DNA of 64,000 nucleotides from Bacteroidota bacterium (GTDB lineage Bacteria; Bacteroidota; Bacteroidia; UKL13-3), in assembly GCA_027488905.1 (NCBI GenBank), contig JAIYAT010000035.1, positions 248,001 through 312,000 of the forward strand, read 5' to 3'. The notes under the pieces are model-generated. The model made no database searches and was not told where the DNA came from. It worked only from the letters and a program-made list of their open reading frames with translations. Positions within the stretch are counted from its first letter, which is position 1. Each line of letters opens with the position of its first letter. Positions 43,628 to 53,752 of the stretch are shown in pieces. Made by a program: the position numbers and the translations under genes.

Positions 43628-46333
43628 ATGAAACAAGTTATACTCACCGTACTGATTGTTTTAACAGTTTTAGTTTCTAAAGCACAACTCTCGCCACCAA
43701 AAACCGAAGGCTTGTTTGGAGGTAGCATCCTAGACATTACTGGATATGCTAAATCTATCGATACTACTGTGATTTTTGTGTCAACTGAAAGTCCGAATTC
43801 AGTATTTAAATCAAAAATCAGAACCACGTCATTAGGTTTATCAGCAGATAGCTTTGAGGTATTACCTTCTCTTTCTGCTTCAAAAGGTTTTGGTTCAAAC
43901 CTAAACTCATTAGCTTATGATGCAATTAATAAGTATTTATTTTTTGGACACCAAAGTGGTTTGTATTACACTACAGAAATTGCTACCCTACCGGTAAAAA
44001 TTGAGAACTTTGGCACTCAAACTATTTTTATTAAGGATTCTATTTTACTCTATTTTCAAAATAATATTTTAAATTATAAGAAAATCCGACTTGGAAATAT
44101 TATCAATTCTGGATTCTCTGGTTATAATTTGCCTGGGGCTGCAAACAACTTTTCCATTGCTATTAACCCAATAACGCAGTTTGTATATGTTTTATCAAAA
44201 GGAAACACCCCTGTTCTATACAAATCTTCAGTGGCTTATTTTAATTTAACAAGTACCAGTAATTTCTTACCCATAAGCATAAGTGGTTCTTGGCCTGGAG
44301 TGTTATGGGAAGGAGTTGGCATTGCACCAGATGGAAGAATTTTTATTGGAGGAGCCGATAATACTGGAAAGAAAGTTCTTTATTCCGACAATGAAAGTAC
44401 TTGGAATTTTGTGAATACCACCATTGCTGGTAAAGGTATTAGCAAATTTGCATTTTCTGGCAATTCAACTAGTTATTTAACGCATTATTCAACAGCAGTT
44501 TCTTTAAATAAAGGTTTAAACTGGAAAGGACTTGGGAGTGTTTTTCAAGAAACGCATCCAAATGATGGAAATGTATTTATTTCGCCTATTTCACAAAATT
44601 GCATTTTTTTCAATACAGACGCAGGATTAGGGGCCTCAGCAAATAATGGTGATTCTATTTTTGATATTAATAACGGAATCGAAGCTCTTCAAATTAATGG
44701 ACTTGACATGAACCTAAGTAAAACCGGAGCATGGATTGCCTCTAAAGCAGGTTTAAAGAAAATTACAAATTACCAATCCACACAGAAAAAATGGTCAAAA
44801 TCAATGTTTCCGAATGGAGATGGCTCTCCTTATTATAGTGTGGCGCTTGTTTCAAATGATACAAACCGTGTTTATGCTGGAAATATTCGTATTTATAAAA
44901 GTAATGATGGAGGAAAAATATGGAGTCAAGTATTTTCACCTGAAGGCCCACCCTATAATTTTCCATCTTTTAATTTAAAAGTTACCAAAATAGCAATTTG
45001 CCCATTTGATACAAATTTGATTTTGGCCTCCTACGCTGCAGAATTACCCACAAAAGGAGGCTTATTTTATTCAATGAATGCAGGAAATACCTGGACACAA
45101 TTGAGAATTGCTAGCACGAGTATTGGCCAAGACATTAATATTAATGATATAGTCATCACAAAAGAAATTTCAGACACAATTGCTTACATAGCACTTAATT
45201 ATGATAGTACAAACCCTTTGTTTAATAATGTTTTTAGATTAATAAAAAGGGGCAATGGTTGGTTGGTCAATCAAAATATGGATGCGCCAAATATGGCTAT
45301 TGGCGTGGGCTCGTTAGCACAAATAGAAGATTTAGAATTGAACCTAAACGCAGATACCTTGTTTGCTTCTGGAATAAATTATGCAAGTAGCAGTGCCCAG
45401 TATCAAATTTACTTTAAAGCAATCAACTTTCTTAATAAGTGGGAGCAATTAAAAATGAACGGTTTCCCTTCTTATTTTGGAAGTAAAGTTAAAATTGCCT
45501 TAGGAAAAGATACTTTGTATGCAGCAGTTAAAGAAGATTTAATGGTGTTTCCAGTAAAGGATAGTATTTGGTTTAGAGCTTACCAATACCCAGTTGGTTC
45601 AGTTATTAACTTCTTATATTATGATGAACTATTGGCGGGAACAGGGGTTGGTTTATACGGACATTTAGGCACTCCAGCAGAATGTCGTCCTAAAATTAAC
45701 AATTTTAATCCTTCGATTTGTTATAATGAGTTTATTGGCTTGCCAGATTCTAGCCAGGTTAATACCTCTGGGCGTTATCAGTTTCTTTATAAAAGTAAAA
45801 ATGGATGTGATAGTATCGTTACCATTACACTAACAGTTAATAGGCCTGATGTCTCAATTTCTGTAAGACAAGATACGCTCATTTCTAATGAAACCAATGC
45901 TACTCAATACCAATGGTTAAATTGTAATACAGGATTTTCAATAGTTCCTGGCGCAGTTACAAGGGATTTTAAACCAAACCAATCTGGAAATTATGCAGTT
46001 AAAGTGAGTAAGGCCTTTTGCACAGATACCTCCGATTGTTTTTTTGTACAAGCAAACGGTCTTTTAAACCAAAAGCAAAGCAACTTAAATATTTATCCAA
46101 ATCCATGTTCTGGTTTACTAAAAATTGAAGGTAGTCAAACCCATGTTTTAAATTTAAGTTTAATAAATGTTTTTGGCAGTGTTGTTCTGAATCAAAACAT
46201 TATACCAGCCTCCAGTCCAATTCTAGATCTTTCTCATTTACCTATTGGCATTTATATTTTGAGATTGAATTCGCTCAATAATGCAGATGATGTTATTTTA
46301 AATAGGAGAATATTAGTTTTGGATCAACCCTAA
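43628..46333 (+). CDS. T9SS type A secreted beta-propeller protein, paralogue 1
   Basis: A 901-aa exported protein (signal peptide MKQVILTVLIVLTVLVSKAQ) with BNR/sortilin-like propeller repeats over about residues 25-690, seen in GGLFYSMNAGNTWTQL and YKSNDGGKIWSQVF. It then has two short Cys-containing linker domains (CYNEFIGLPDSS, CDSIVTITLTV) and a type A T9SS sorting domain (LNIYPNPCSGLL to the end). The ATG at 43628 is preferred to a TTG at 43607. It is followed by a clear paralogue (958 aa), so it arose by tandem duplication. Function unknown; probably surface adhesion or glycan binding. Confidence 0.85.
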   Translation: MKQVILTVLIVLTVLVSKAQLSPPKTEGLFGGSILDITGYAKSIDTTVIFVSTESPNSVFKSKIRTTSLGLSADSFEVLPSLSASKGFGSNLNSLAYDAINKYLFFGHQSGLYYTTEIATLPVKIENFGTQTIFIKDSILLYFQNNILNYKKIRLGNIINSGFSGYNLPGAANNFSIAINPITQFVYVLSKGNTPVLYKSSVAYFNLTSTSNFLPISISGSWPGVLWEGVGIAPDGRIFIGGADNTGKKVLYSDNESTWNFVNTTIAGKGISKFAFSGNSTSYLTHYSTAVSLNKGLNWKGLGSVFQETHPNDGNVFISPISQNCIFFNTDAGLGASANNGDSIFDINNGIEALQINGLDMNLSKTGAWIASKAGLKKITNYQSTQKKWSKSMFPNGDGSPYYSVALVSNDTNRVYAGNIRIYKSNDGGKIWSQVFSPEGPPYNFPSFNLKVTKIAICPFDTNLILASYAAELPTKGGLFYSMNAGNTWTQLRIASTSIGQDININDIVITKEISDTIAYIALNYDSTNPLFNNVFRLIKRGNGWLVNQNMDAPNMAIGVGSLAQIEDLELNLNADTLFASGINYASSSAQYQIYFKAINFLNKWEQLKMNGFPSYFGSKVKIALGKDTLYAAVKEDLMVFPVKDSIWFRAYQYPVGSVINFLYYDELLAGTGVGLYGHLGTPAECRPKINNFNPSICYNEFIGLPDSSQVNTSGRYQFLYKSKNGCDSIVTITLTVNRPDVSISVRQDTLISNETNATQYQWLNCNTGFSIVPGAVTRDFKPNQSGNYAVKVSKAFCTDTSDCFFVQANGLLNQKQSNLNIYPNPCSGLLKIEGSQTHVLNLSLINVFGSVVLNQNIIPASSPILDLSHLPIGIYILRLNSLNNADDVILNRRILVLDQP

Positions 46334-46488
46334 ATCAAAACCATGTCCTTATTACTAATGAAAGGGCATAATTTATGCTTAAACACTGAAATTCAATAGG
46401 TTATAATTTAGATGATGACAAGAAATCATCATTTATAATGACAGGCAAAATTACCCATCGAGGTAAATTTGTTCAAAATTTCTAAGAT

Positions 46489-49365
46489 ATGAAAAACAAA
46501 ATTACTCAATTGGCGAGACGTGCCTGGTTGGCAATTTCGCTATTAGCTTCCTTTGAGTTAGCCGCTCAACTTAGTGCTCCAAAAGTAGAAAATGTTTGGG
46601 GTGCAAGGGTATTATCCATTACTGGGTACGCCAAAAATGCAGACACTACCCGATTGTACATTTCAACAGAAAGTGCCAATTCTATTTTCTACTCAGACAT
46701 TTACAATCCTTCAGGACCTTCCTTTAACTTTTCTACCTGGAAGAAAGTTGCAAGTGCAGATGCCAATGATAATTTAGGTGGAACTTTCCAACAACTAGGG
46801 GTCCATAATCAAAGTGGCACATTGTTTTGCATTAACAACACAGGTTTATATGCATTACATCCAGATAGTAGTTTACATACAAGAATTGAAACTAATAATG
46901 TAAACGCACTTATGGTAAAAGACTCTATTTTAATTTACGTAACAGGCAATCAGGTATTTTGGGGCAATATAGATGCAAGCGGTAAGTATACCAAAAACAG
47001 CGCTGCTCCAAGAAATATAAGTATTTTTGTTAATCAAATTGCAATTAATCCAAGCAATAACTTAGTTTATTTTTTTCAAAAATTGGGAACAGGAGCACAA
47101 ATTACAAAAACAAATCATACCTATTTTGATCTAAAAAATACAACCACTTTTACAAATATTATAATGGGCACTTTGCCAACTGGAACGCAGTATTCAGCAT
47201 TTGGAATTAGCCCCACTGGAAGAATAATATTAGGAGGATCTAAGTCACCAGGAGCTCCTGAAAAAACTTTCAGATATACAGATGATGAGATAACATGGAA
47301 TAATGCAAACTTTCCAAATACTACCAATGGTGTTTCTGGAACCAATTTCGGTTTTGCTGGCAGTGCAAGTAATTATTATACTTATCATTCAGATGGTTAT
47401 TCTGCAAATAAAGGACTCAATTGGGTTGAATTTGGGAGTACTGGAAAAACTACCAATCCAAATGATGGGGAGGTTTTTTGTGACCCAAATGATACCAATG
47501 TGGTATATTTCACCTCGGATTTAGGTATAGCGGTTTCCCTTAACCGTGGCAGTAGTTCTACAGATTTATCAGAAGGTTTAGAGGCTGTTCAGGTGCAAGA
47601 TTTTGATATGACTGCAGATAAACAAACCGCCTGGATTGCAGCAAAATCTGGAATTAGAAAAGTAAGCAGGTATAAAACTGCAAGTCCAATTTGGTCAGGT
47701 GCACTATGGCCTGGAGGCGATGGCTCTCCTTATTATTCAATTGCCATGAAGCAATCAGACACCAATACTGTTTACGCAGGAAATCTAAGGGTATATAAAA
47801 CTAGCAATGGCGGAATAAGCTGGAACCAAGCATTTACGCCAGAAACAAGTCCTTATTTCTTTCCATCGGTAGGCACAACCGTTAACTCGTTAGAAGTAGC
47901 CTTTTTTAATGAAAATATAGTTTTTGCTGGATTTAGTATACAGGATAGTAGCAAAGGAGGCTTATTTTATTCAATGAATGCTGGCAGTAGTTGGAGTCAA
48001 ATTTTGCTAGAAGCATCAAGCATCGGCAAGGATGTAGACGTTACAGACATTGCTTTTAACATTGAAGGAACAGATACCGTTGCCTATGTTACTGTGGCCT
48101 ACGATTTAAGTAAACCTCAAGGCAGAAGTGTTTATAGGGTTTTAAAAAGCGGCAGCACTTGGACAGGTTCTCAAAATATGAATGGCGCCTTTACTTCAAC
48201 AGGAACTGTAATAGTTGCCTCACTTGAAGATGTATTGGTGAGCGCAACTAGAGATACCTTATATGTAACTGGCACAGATGCTGGCATTAATCATCCAATT
48301 ACTTATTATAAAATTATCAGTGGTTCCAACAAATGGACACCAATGACAACCTCGGGTTATCCCTTTGTAAATGGTAAAAAAGGTAAAGCAGTTGCCTTAG
48401 GTGGTGATACTGTATTTTGTGCGGTTGATGAAGCTATTTACATGTATATATGGGGAGCAACATCTTGGACCTTAGGATATTCTTATCCAGTTGGCACACA
48501 AATTAACTTTTTATATTATGATGAGTTACTAGCAGGAACAAGCACTGGTCTTTATGGGCATTTAACTCAAACGAAAGCTACCTCATGTTACATCACCAAA
48601 AATATTAAGGGCGTAGTTTGTGGCAATTCTCCTTTTAACTTCAATGGAAAAAGTTATAATAACCCTGGAACTTTCAAGGACACATTATTTGTGACAATTG
48701 GATGTGATACTGTTTATCAAATAACTATCCTTAAACCCAATTTACAACCAATTACTATCAATTCGCAAGCTTGTTTTGGAGAATCAGTTAAATTACCTAA
48801 TGGCACAATATTCATAGCAGATTTATCAAAAATTGATACATTTAATTTTAGAGCAAGCCATGGTTGTGATAGTATTGTTATTTTTAATTTAACAGTAACT
48901 AAACTCAACGTTAAGGTTTTTCAAGGTGCGAACTCCTTAGAGGCTGAAATGCCCGCTGCAACTTACCAATGGCTAGATTGTAAAAAGGGAAAAGCAATAA
49001 TTCCAGGAGCATTCGAAAAGATTTTTAAACCTTTAGAAAGTGGTGAGTACGCAGTTGAAATCAAGTATAATAATTGCACCGATACCTCAGATTGCCTTGT
49101 TTTCAATAGTGTGGGTGCGGGTGAGCTTGGTTCAAACCGACTAAATATTTTCCCAAATCCTACTTTAAATAATGTATGGATAAATACAAGTATGAAAGGA
49201 AAAGTTAAAACAATAATTGTAGACATCAATGGTAAAATAGTTTTTGAAAATAGTTTTGAACAAGAATGTATTATCGACTTAAGTTTACTTCCTGTGGGTG
49301 TTTATCAAATGATTTTAAACAATGAGTCTGGGGAAAACCTGATTCGAAAAATCTTAAAACAATAA
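46489..49365 (+). CDS. T9SS type A secreted beta-propeller protein, paralogue 2
   Basis: A 958-aa paralogue of the preceding gene with the same architecture: signal peptide, VENVWGARVLSITGYAKNAD (matching TEGLFGGSILDITGYAKSID upstream), propeller repeats (GGLFYSMNAGSSWSQI), Cys-bearing domains (CDTVYQITIL, CDSIVIFNLTV), then LNIFPNPTLNNVWI as the T9SS type A sorting domain. It has an extra C-terminal domain compared with paralogue 1. Some nucleotide stretches are identical between the two (a 28-bp run around 45057 and 47953), suggesting recent duplication or gene conversion. A terminator follows. Confidence 0.88.
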   Translation: MKNKITQLARRAWLAISLLASFELAAQLSAPKVENVWGARVLSITGYAKNADTTRLYISTESANSIFYSDIYNPSGPSFNFSTWKKVASADANDNLGGTFQQLGVHNQSGTLFCINNTGLYALHPDSSLHTRIETNNVNALMVKDSILIYVTGNQVFWGNIDASGKYTKNSAAPRNISIFVNQIAINPSNNLVYFFQKLGTGAQITKTNHTYFDLKNTTTFTNIIMGTLPTGTQYSAFGISPTGRIILGGSKSPGAPEKTFRYTDDEITWNNANFPNTTNGVSGTNFGFAGSASNYYTYHSDGYSANKGLNWVEFGSTGKTTNPNDGEVFCDPNDTNVVYFTSDLGIAVSLNRGSSSTDLSEGLEAVQVQDFDMTADKQTAWIAAKSGIRKVSRYKTASPIWSGALWPGGDGSPYYSIAMKQSDTNTVYAGNLRVYKTSNGGISWNQAFTPETSPYFFPSVGTTVNSLEVAFFNENIVFAGFSIQDSSKGGLFYSMNAGSSWSQILLEASSIGKDVDVTDIAFNIEGTDTVAYVTVAYDLSKPQGRSVYRVLKSGSTWTGSQNMNGAFTSTGTVIVASLEDVLVSATRDTLYVTGTDAGINHPITYYKIISGSNKWTPMTTSGYPFVNGKKGKAVALGGDTVFCAVDEAIYMYIWGATSWTLGYSYPVGTQINFLYYDELLAGTSTGLYGHLTQTKATSCYITKNIKGVVCGNSPFNFNGKSYNNPGTFKDTLFVTIGCDTVYQITILKPNLQPITINSQACFGESVKLPNGTIFIADLSKIDTFNFRASHGCDSIVIFNLTVTKLNVKVFQGANSLEAEMPAATYQWLDCKKGKAIIPGAFEKIFKPLESGEYAVEIKYNNCTDTSDCLVFNSVGAGELGSNRLNIFPNPTLNNVWINTSMKGKVKTIIVDINGKIVFENSFEQECIIDLSLLPVGVYQMILNNESGENLIRKILKQ

Positions 49366-49377
49366 ATGGGTTTAAGT

Positions 49378-49407
49378 AAAAAGGCTGTCTAGAATGACAG
49401 CCTTTTT
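49378..49407. terminator. Bidirectional terminator after T9SS paralogue 2
   Basis: A 12-bp perfect stem AAAAAGGCTGTC/GACAGCCTTTTT with a TAGAAT loop, ending converging transcripts. Confidence 0.92.
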
Positions 49408-49409
49408 AT

Positions 49410-50258
49410 TTATAAAATAATTTCAATAATTCGGTATGAACCAAACTCATATGCCCAAATAACCTCAAGCCATGAACTCCCCTTTTTAAAACTCATTTTA
49501 AACTTGGAAGCAGAATTTTTAATAGGAATAATGGTCTGCTTATATTGCTTTGGATTAATTGTATCTGATAAATTTACTTGGCTTAAGGACTCTTTAAAGA
49601 GCTTAAAAATACCCGAAGCATCACTAGAAGTTTCTAAATTCCAAGCATTTTCAAATTTGTATTTGCGCGATGATTTCTGAATGATCAAACTAGGAGAAAC
49701 AAACTCTGAAAGCGCCTCGAAATCATTTTTAACTTGCAAATCATATATGGATTTTAAGGAAGGAATAGCCAATTCAATTGTATTTGATTCATAATTGGGT
49801 TCAAACAATTTTATAGCCCAAAGTATTCCTTTGCTATCTAAATCTAAGGAAAATGAGTACTGTTCATAGACCCATTTTTCGCCGTATTCTCCAATACTTA
49901 CTTTGTCTGAAGGCCTTCCGAGTAATTTTAGAATTTCAGATTTTTTCATGCCAAAATTCAAATTGTTGAAGCCAGATGGCAAAAGTTGGGTTTGGGAAGA
50001 GAGCATTATAGAACTGACATTATGGTTTTTCTCTTTGTTATATTCAAAAACAATAATCCAATCCTCTCCCATTGGATGTGCGAAAGCTTCAATGGGATTG
50101 CCAGTCATACTTGTATCAGAAAGATAAGGTTTCCCTAATACTTTTCTAGGAATATCCTTGCCTTGCCCAATGGCAAAACCAGCTAAACTTCTATTATTTT
50201 TTTGGCCATAAATTAGGTTTGAACCAAGTAAGAGAATCAGAAAGATACCTTTCATCAA
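49410..50258 (-). CDS. Exported protein of unknown function downstream of HtrA
   Basis: A 282-aa protein with signal peptide (MMKGIFLILLLGSNLIYGQ). A central LNFGMKKSEILKLLGRPSDKV to WVYEQYSFSLDLDS segment resembles the BamE/SmpA-like fold found in lipoproteins and outer-membrane assembly factors. The C-terminal half is unassigned. It starts 3 nt after the stop of htrA, so it is co-transcribed and probably belongs to envelope quality control. Decamer copy 50216-50225 encodes GSN within the signal peptide, an unusual place for a fixed sequence. Confidence 0.7.
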   Translation of the reverse strand: MMKGIFLILLLGSNLIYGQKNNRSLAGFAIGQGKDIPRKVLGKPYLSDTSMTGNPIEAFAHPMGEDWIIVFEYNKEKNHNVSSIMLSSQTQLLPSGFNNLNFGMKKSEILKLLGRPSDKVSIGEYGEKWVYEQYSFSLDLDSKGILWAIKLFEPNYESNTIELAIPSLKSIYDLQVKNDFEALSEFVSPSLIIQKSSRKYKFENAWNLETSSDASGIFKLFKESLSQVNLSDTINPKQYKQTIIPIKNSASKFKMSFKKGSSWLEVIWAYEFGSYRIIEIIL

Positions 50259-50261
50259 AAG

Positions 50262-51692
50262 TTAATAAGTATAAAAGGAGAAAACTCCTCTTCCTCCATT
50301 TGCAAAAATCCCTTCAATGACCACCTGACCTCTAACTGTTTCCAAAGCTTTAATTAAATCTTCAACTTTGTCGTAATTTTTTCTATTCAAAGATGTAATT
50401 ACAAAACCTTCTTGAATGCCCATGCTTGCAATTCTTCCTTGTCTAATATTACTAATACGATAGGCACTTGTTGCACCCAATTTTTCACGTTCATTTTTAG
50501 GCAAAGGTTGGAAATCTGCACCAAGGATATCAGAACTAATAGTACCCTTTTTCATGATGGCGGTAGTACCTTCACGATTCAACAAAGAAAGTGTAGTTTC
50601 GATTTCTTTACCATCACGTTTGTAAGTAATAATGATTTTATCACCAGGTCTTCGGTAAGCAATTTGTTCATCAAAAATTGCTTTGCTATCAATTGCTTTT
50701 CCGTTTGATTTTAGAATAATATCCCCTGACCTAAGTCCGGCTTGGTCTGCTGGCCCATCTGCTAAAACATGTTCTACTAAAATTCCAATGTTGTTAGTTA
50801 TAGAATATTTTTGTGCTATTGCCCCATCAATATCCTTTACATCCATGCCTGTAAAACCTCTTTGAACTTCTTTGAATTCAATCAAATCTTTGATAATTTT
50901 TGCAACGATGTTTACAGGAATTGCAAATCCATACCCATTGTATGAGCCTGTATTGCTTGCAATAGCTGTATTAATACCTACTAGCCTTCCTTCTAAATCT
51001 ACTAAAGCTCCACCGCTGTTCCCTGGGTTAATTGCTGCATCAGTTTGAATGAAGCTTTCGATAGGAAATTGATTATTAACAATATTAATATTTCTACCTT
51101 TTGCACTCACAATACCAGCTGTAACCGTAGAAGTTAAGTTAAAAGGGTTCCCAACAGCTAAAACCCATTCTCCAACTTTTAATTGGTCTGAATTACCAAG
51201 AATAATTTTGGGTAAATCTTTTGCATCAATTTTTAGGAGCGCTAAATCAGTAGAGGGGTCTGAACCAATCATTTTGGCTGTGTAAGATTGTTTATTGTTA
51301 TTAGTAATTACCTCAATAACATTTGCATTATTAACCACATGTAAATTAGTTACTATATATCCATCATCTGAAATGATAACACCAGATCCAGAACTTGCCA
51401 CAGGCCCACGTCTACCAAAGAAATCCATACCATTCCAGAAGTCATAAAATGGGTCCTGATAGCGTTGATTAGTTAAAGTTTTTATAAATACGACTGCATG
51501 TAAAGATGCCTCAGAAGCTTTGGTAAAATCAAAGGTACCAGGGGCCATGCCTTTATAATTAACCATATTTGCGTTGCTTTCAGATGGAGTTATGGTTTGA
51601 AACACCACTTGTTTTTTTGAGAATAAATTAATCGAAAATGCTCCTAAAATGCCTCCTGCAAATCCTAGTGCAATCATTTGCCATTTTTTCAT
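50262..51692 (-). CDS. HtrA/DegP-like periplasmic serine protease
   Basis: A 476-aa S1C protease with an N-terminal signal-anchor (GFAGGILGAFSINLF), catalytic triad His in TNLHVV, Asp in STDLALL and Ser in PGNSGGALV, then two PDZ domains (about 280-365 and 385-476; RGFTGMDVKD, ADQAGLRSGDIIL). It degrades or refolds misfolded envelope proteins. Downstream by 3 nt is an exported protein of unknown function, possibly a client or regulator. Confidence 0.93.
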   Translation of the reverse strand: MKKWQMIALGFAGGILGAFSINLFSKKQVVFQTITPSESNANMVNYKGMAPGTFDFTKASEASLHAVVFIKTLTNQRYQDPFYDFWNGMDFFGRRGPVASSGSGVIISDDGYIVTNLHVVNNANVIEVITNNNKQSYTAKMIGSDPSTDLALLKIDAKDLPKIILGNSDQLKVGEWVLAVGNPFNLTSTVTAGIVSAKGRNINIVNNQFPIESFIQTDAAINPGNSGGALVDLEGRLVGINTAIASNTGSYNGYGFAIPVNIVAKIIKDLIEFKEVQRGFTGMDVKDIDGAIAQKYSITNNIGILVEHVLADGPADQAGLRSGDIILKSNGKAIDSKAIFDEQIAYRRPGDKIIITYKRDGKEIETTLSLLNREGTTAIMKKGTISSDILGADFQPLPKNEREKLGATSAYRISNIRQGRIASMGIQEGFVITSLNRKNYDKVEDLIKALETVRGQVVIEGIFANGGRGVFSFYTY

Positions 51693-51821
51693 ATCTATTA
51701 GATTATAGTTTCTGTCATTGTTACTTATTCTAAGAAAGTAATCGAACTTTACTTAATGTTTTCCATTAAACAAGTACTGAACCAATTATGCAGCTTCTGA
51801 CAAAATTTACCTGTAAAATGA

Positions 51822-52913
51822 TTATTCGACAATATTAGCTTTAAGAATAAGTATTAGTTCTGGTTGAATTGGGTCATTTGTGATGAGTTTAACTGTCTTT
51901 GTATCTGGACCATCCATATTTGCATTATTCCAGGTAATTTTTAAAGTAGCAGTTTCACCTTTTTTGATAACACGTCTAGATAAGTCAGTGGATAAACAAG
52001 TACATCCCTTTATTATTCTTCTAATTTCTAAATCTTTTTTGCCCTTATTTTTAATTTCAAAAACCCCTGATGGAGAGGAAAATATTGCTATGTTTCCAAA
52101 ATCAATGGTATTATTTTTAACATAATATTTAGGTGCTTCCTTTAGTGCTTTTTTATCTAAACTTCCAAAATCCTCAATGATATTTGCAGTGATTGTAAAA
52201 ACCTTTACGGGCAAGGTATCGTCATTTGTGTGAATTTTTATTTCTTGACGAATTGGCCCAAATTCGATTGGTTTTTTAGGAAAATACTTAACCTTTAATG
52301 TGTATTCAGAGTTTGGAAGCACATTATCATAAGTTTTGATCACTTGAATATTAGGTGGACTTTCAATTTTATAAAAGTATATGCGCTTATTACTCAAATT
52401 AAAAAAATCTAACTCCAAACTATCATATCCATTATAACTCACTTGGTTTAATTCTATTAAATTATTGGGAACCGCCAAGCTACCATATCGATAAATGAAC
52501 CTATCGCTTTGTTTTAATTTAGTGGCATGAACCACCCCTCTAACTTTAATATCAATTAAATTAGGGGCGCCACTACTATATACAGAAATGCTTTTTTCAA
52601 ATGGTCCTTGCTTGCCTTCTGGTTCAAATACAGCAAAAACAGAACCTGTATCCCCCGGATTAACTTGGCCGAGAGTCCAATTGGTAGATGTGCAACCGCA
52701 GGAAGTTTTGACATCTACAATTTTAACTGGGGCGTTACCCATATTAATATATTTAAATTCATGTTTTACGCTTCCACCAAGTTCATTGATATTACCAAAA
52801 TCGAAACTTGTATATAAGAATTCTATACTCCCTTTCGCGCCAACGTCTTTCTTGTTCTGCGCAGTTAAATTAAAACTTGCTGTTATGAATAAACAAAATA
52901 GTATTTTCCTCAT
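51822..52913 (-). CDS. DUF1573 tandem-domain exported protein
   Basis: A 363-aa exported protein (signal peptide ending SFNLTAQN) with two DUF1573 Ig-like domains. Each carries the Cys-rich signature: SCGCTSTNWTLGQVNPGDTG (near residue 70) and KGCTCLSTDLSRRVIKKGET (near residue 305), with a related beta domain between. The CxC pair may bind metal or be lipid-modified, but this is not established. Single gene, no partner. Confidence 0.85.
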   Translation of the reverse strand: MRKILFCLFITASFNLTAQNKKDVGAKGSIEFLYTSFDFGNINELGGSVKHEFKYINMGNAPVKIVDVKTSCGCTSTNWTLGQVNPGDTGSVFAVFEPEGKQGPFEKSISVYSSGAPNLIDIKVRGVVHATKLKQSDRFIYRYGSLAVPNNLIELNQVSYNGYDSLELDFFNLSNKRIYFYKIESPPNIQVIKTYDNVLPNSEYTLKVKYFPKKPIEFGPIRQEIKIHTNDDTLPVKVFTITANIIEDFGSLDKKALKEAPKYYVKNNTIDFGNIAIFSSPSGVFEIKNKGKKDLEIRRIIKGCTCLSTDLSRRVIKKGETATLKITWNNANMDGPDTKTVKLITNDPIQPELILILKANIVE

Positions 52914-52966
52914 ATGTTTCTTAATAATGACATTTAGACTATGTTAAACTTAAATTAGTTGCAATT

Positions 52967-53752
52967 TTATAATAATTCAAAGGCATCTGCATCTTCTTGC
53001 ACTGGAAACTGTTGCCTATAATTTTCTACTACACTTTTATCGAGTGAGACGATAGTAAGCTCTTTTGAGTCTTTAGCATCAAAAACAAGTTCTCCCATAG
53101 GATTTATAACGCGCGAATCTCCAGAATGGTTTATACTAGTAATGTCTAACCCAACTCTATTAACGGCGGCAAGATAACATTGGTTCTCAATTGCCCTAGC
53201 TAAAGTTAAAGCTTTCCAATGAGCGGCTCGTCTTTCTGGCCAATTGGCAACCAATAGAATTAAGTCATAATTAAACTCTTTAGTTCTTCTCATCCAAATT
53301 GGAAACCTTAAATCATAGCAAACAAACGGTGCAATTTTCCAACCTTTATAATTTATTATTTGATGTGCAGTTCCTTTTGAATAATGCAATTGTTCCTCTC
53401 CCATTCTAAACAAATGGGCCTTATCATAAAATTGAAAATCACAAGATGGGTCAATCCAAAAAAACCTATTAAAATACACGCCATCTATTGCTACCATTAT
53501 ACTACCACAAATTGCGACATTTTTATCTGCGGCCCACCTTTTAAGAGTTTTAAAAGTTTGCTCTTGATTGTTTAATGCAAATTTTTCAGGTTGCATGCTA
53601 AAACCTGTGGTAAACATTTCTGGTAACATAATTAGGTCAACCTTTTGGTTCAAACCATAAATTAAACTTTCAAAATGCAAGAGATTTGCTAGCACATTTT
53701 CCCAATGCAAATCTTGTTGTAGCAATACTATTTTAAGTTCATTTGATTCCAT
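52967..53752 (-). CDS. Nitrilase-superfamily omega-amidase (YafV-like)
   Basis: A 261-aa carbon-nitrogen hydrolase. The catalytic triad is visible as Glu in LPEMFTTGF, Lys in YDKAHLF and Cys in VCYDLRFP, with the family's NRVG loop (AAVNRVGLD) near residue 205. The GFSM loop is typical of omega-amidases, which repair 2-oxoglutaramate and 2-oxosuccinamate. Its start overlaps the sirtuin stop by 1 nt (TAATG), so they are translationally coupled. Decamer copy 53647-53656 (GLN). Confidence 0.88.
   Translation of the reverse strand: MESNELKIVLLQQDLHWENVLANLLHFESLIYGLNQKVDLIMLPEMFTTGFSMQPEKFALNNQEQTFKTLKRWAADKNVAICGSIMVAIDGVYFNRFFWIDPSCDFQFYDKAHLFRMGEEQLHYSKGTAHQIINYKGWKIAPFVCYDLRFPIWMRRTKEFNYDLILLVANWPERRAAHWKALTLARAIENQCYLAAVNRVGLDITSINHSGDSRVINPMGELVFDAKDSKELTIVSLDKSVVENYRQQFPVQEDADAFELL

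Noticed and set aside
52588-52947. A 119-codon plus-strand frame
   Set aside because: Antisense to the DUF1573 gene, with no domain or start context.
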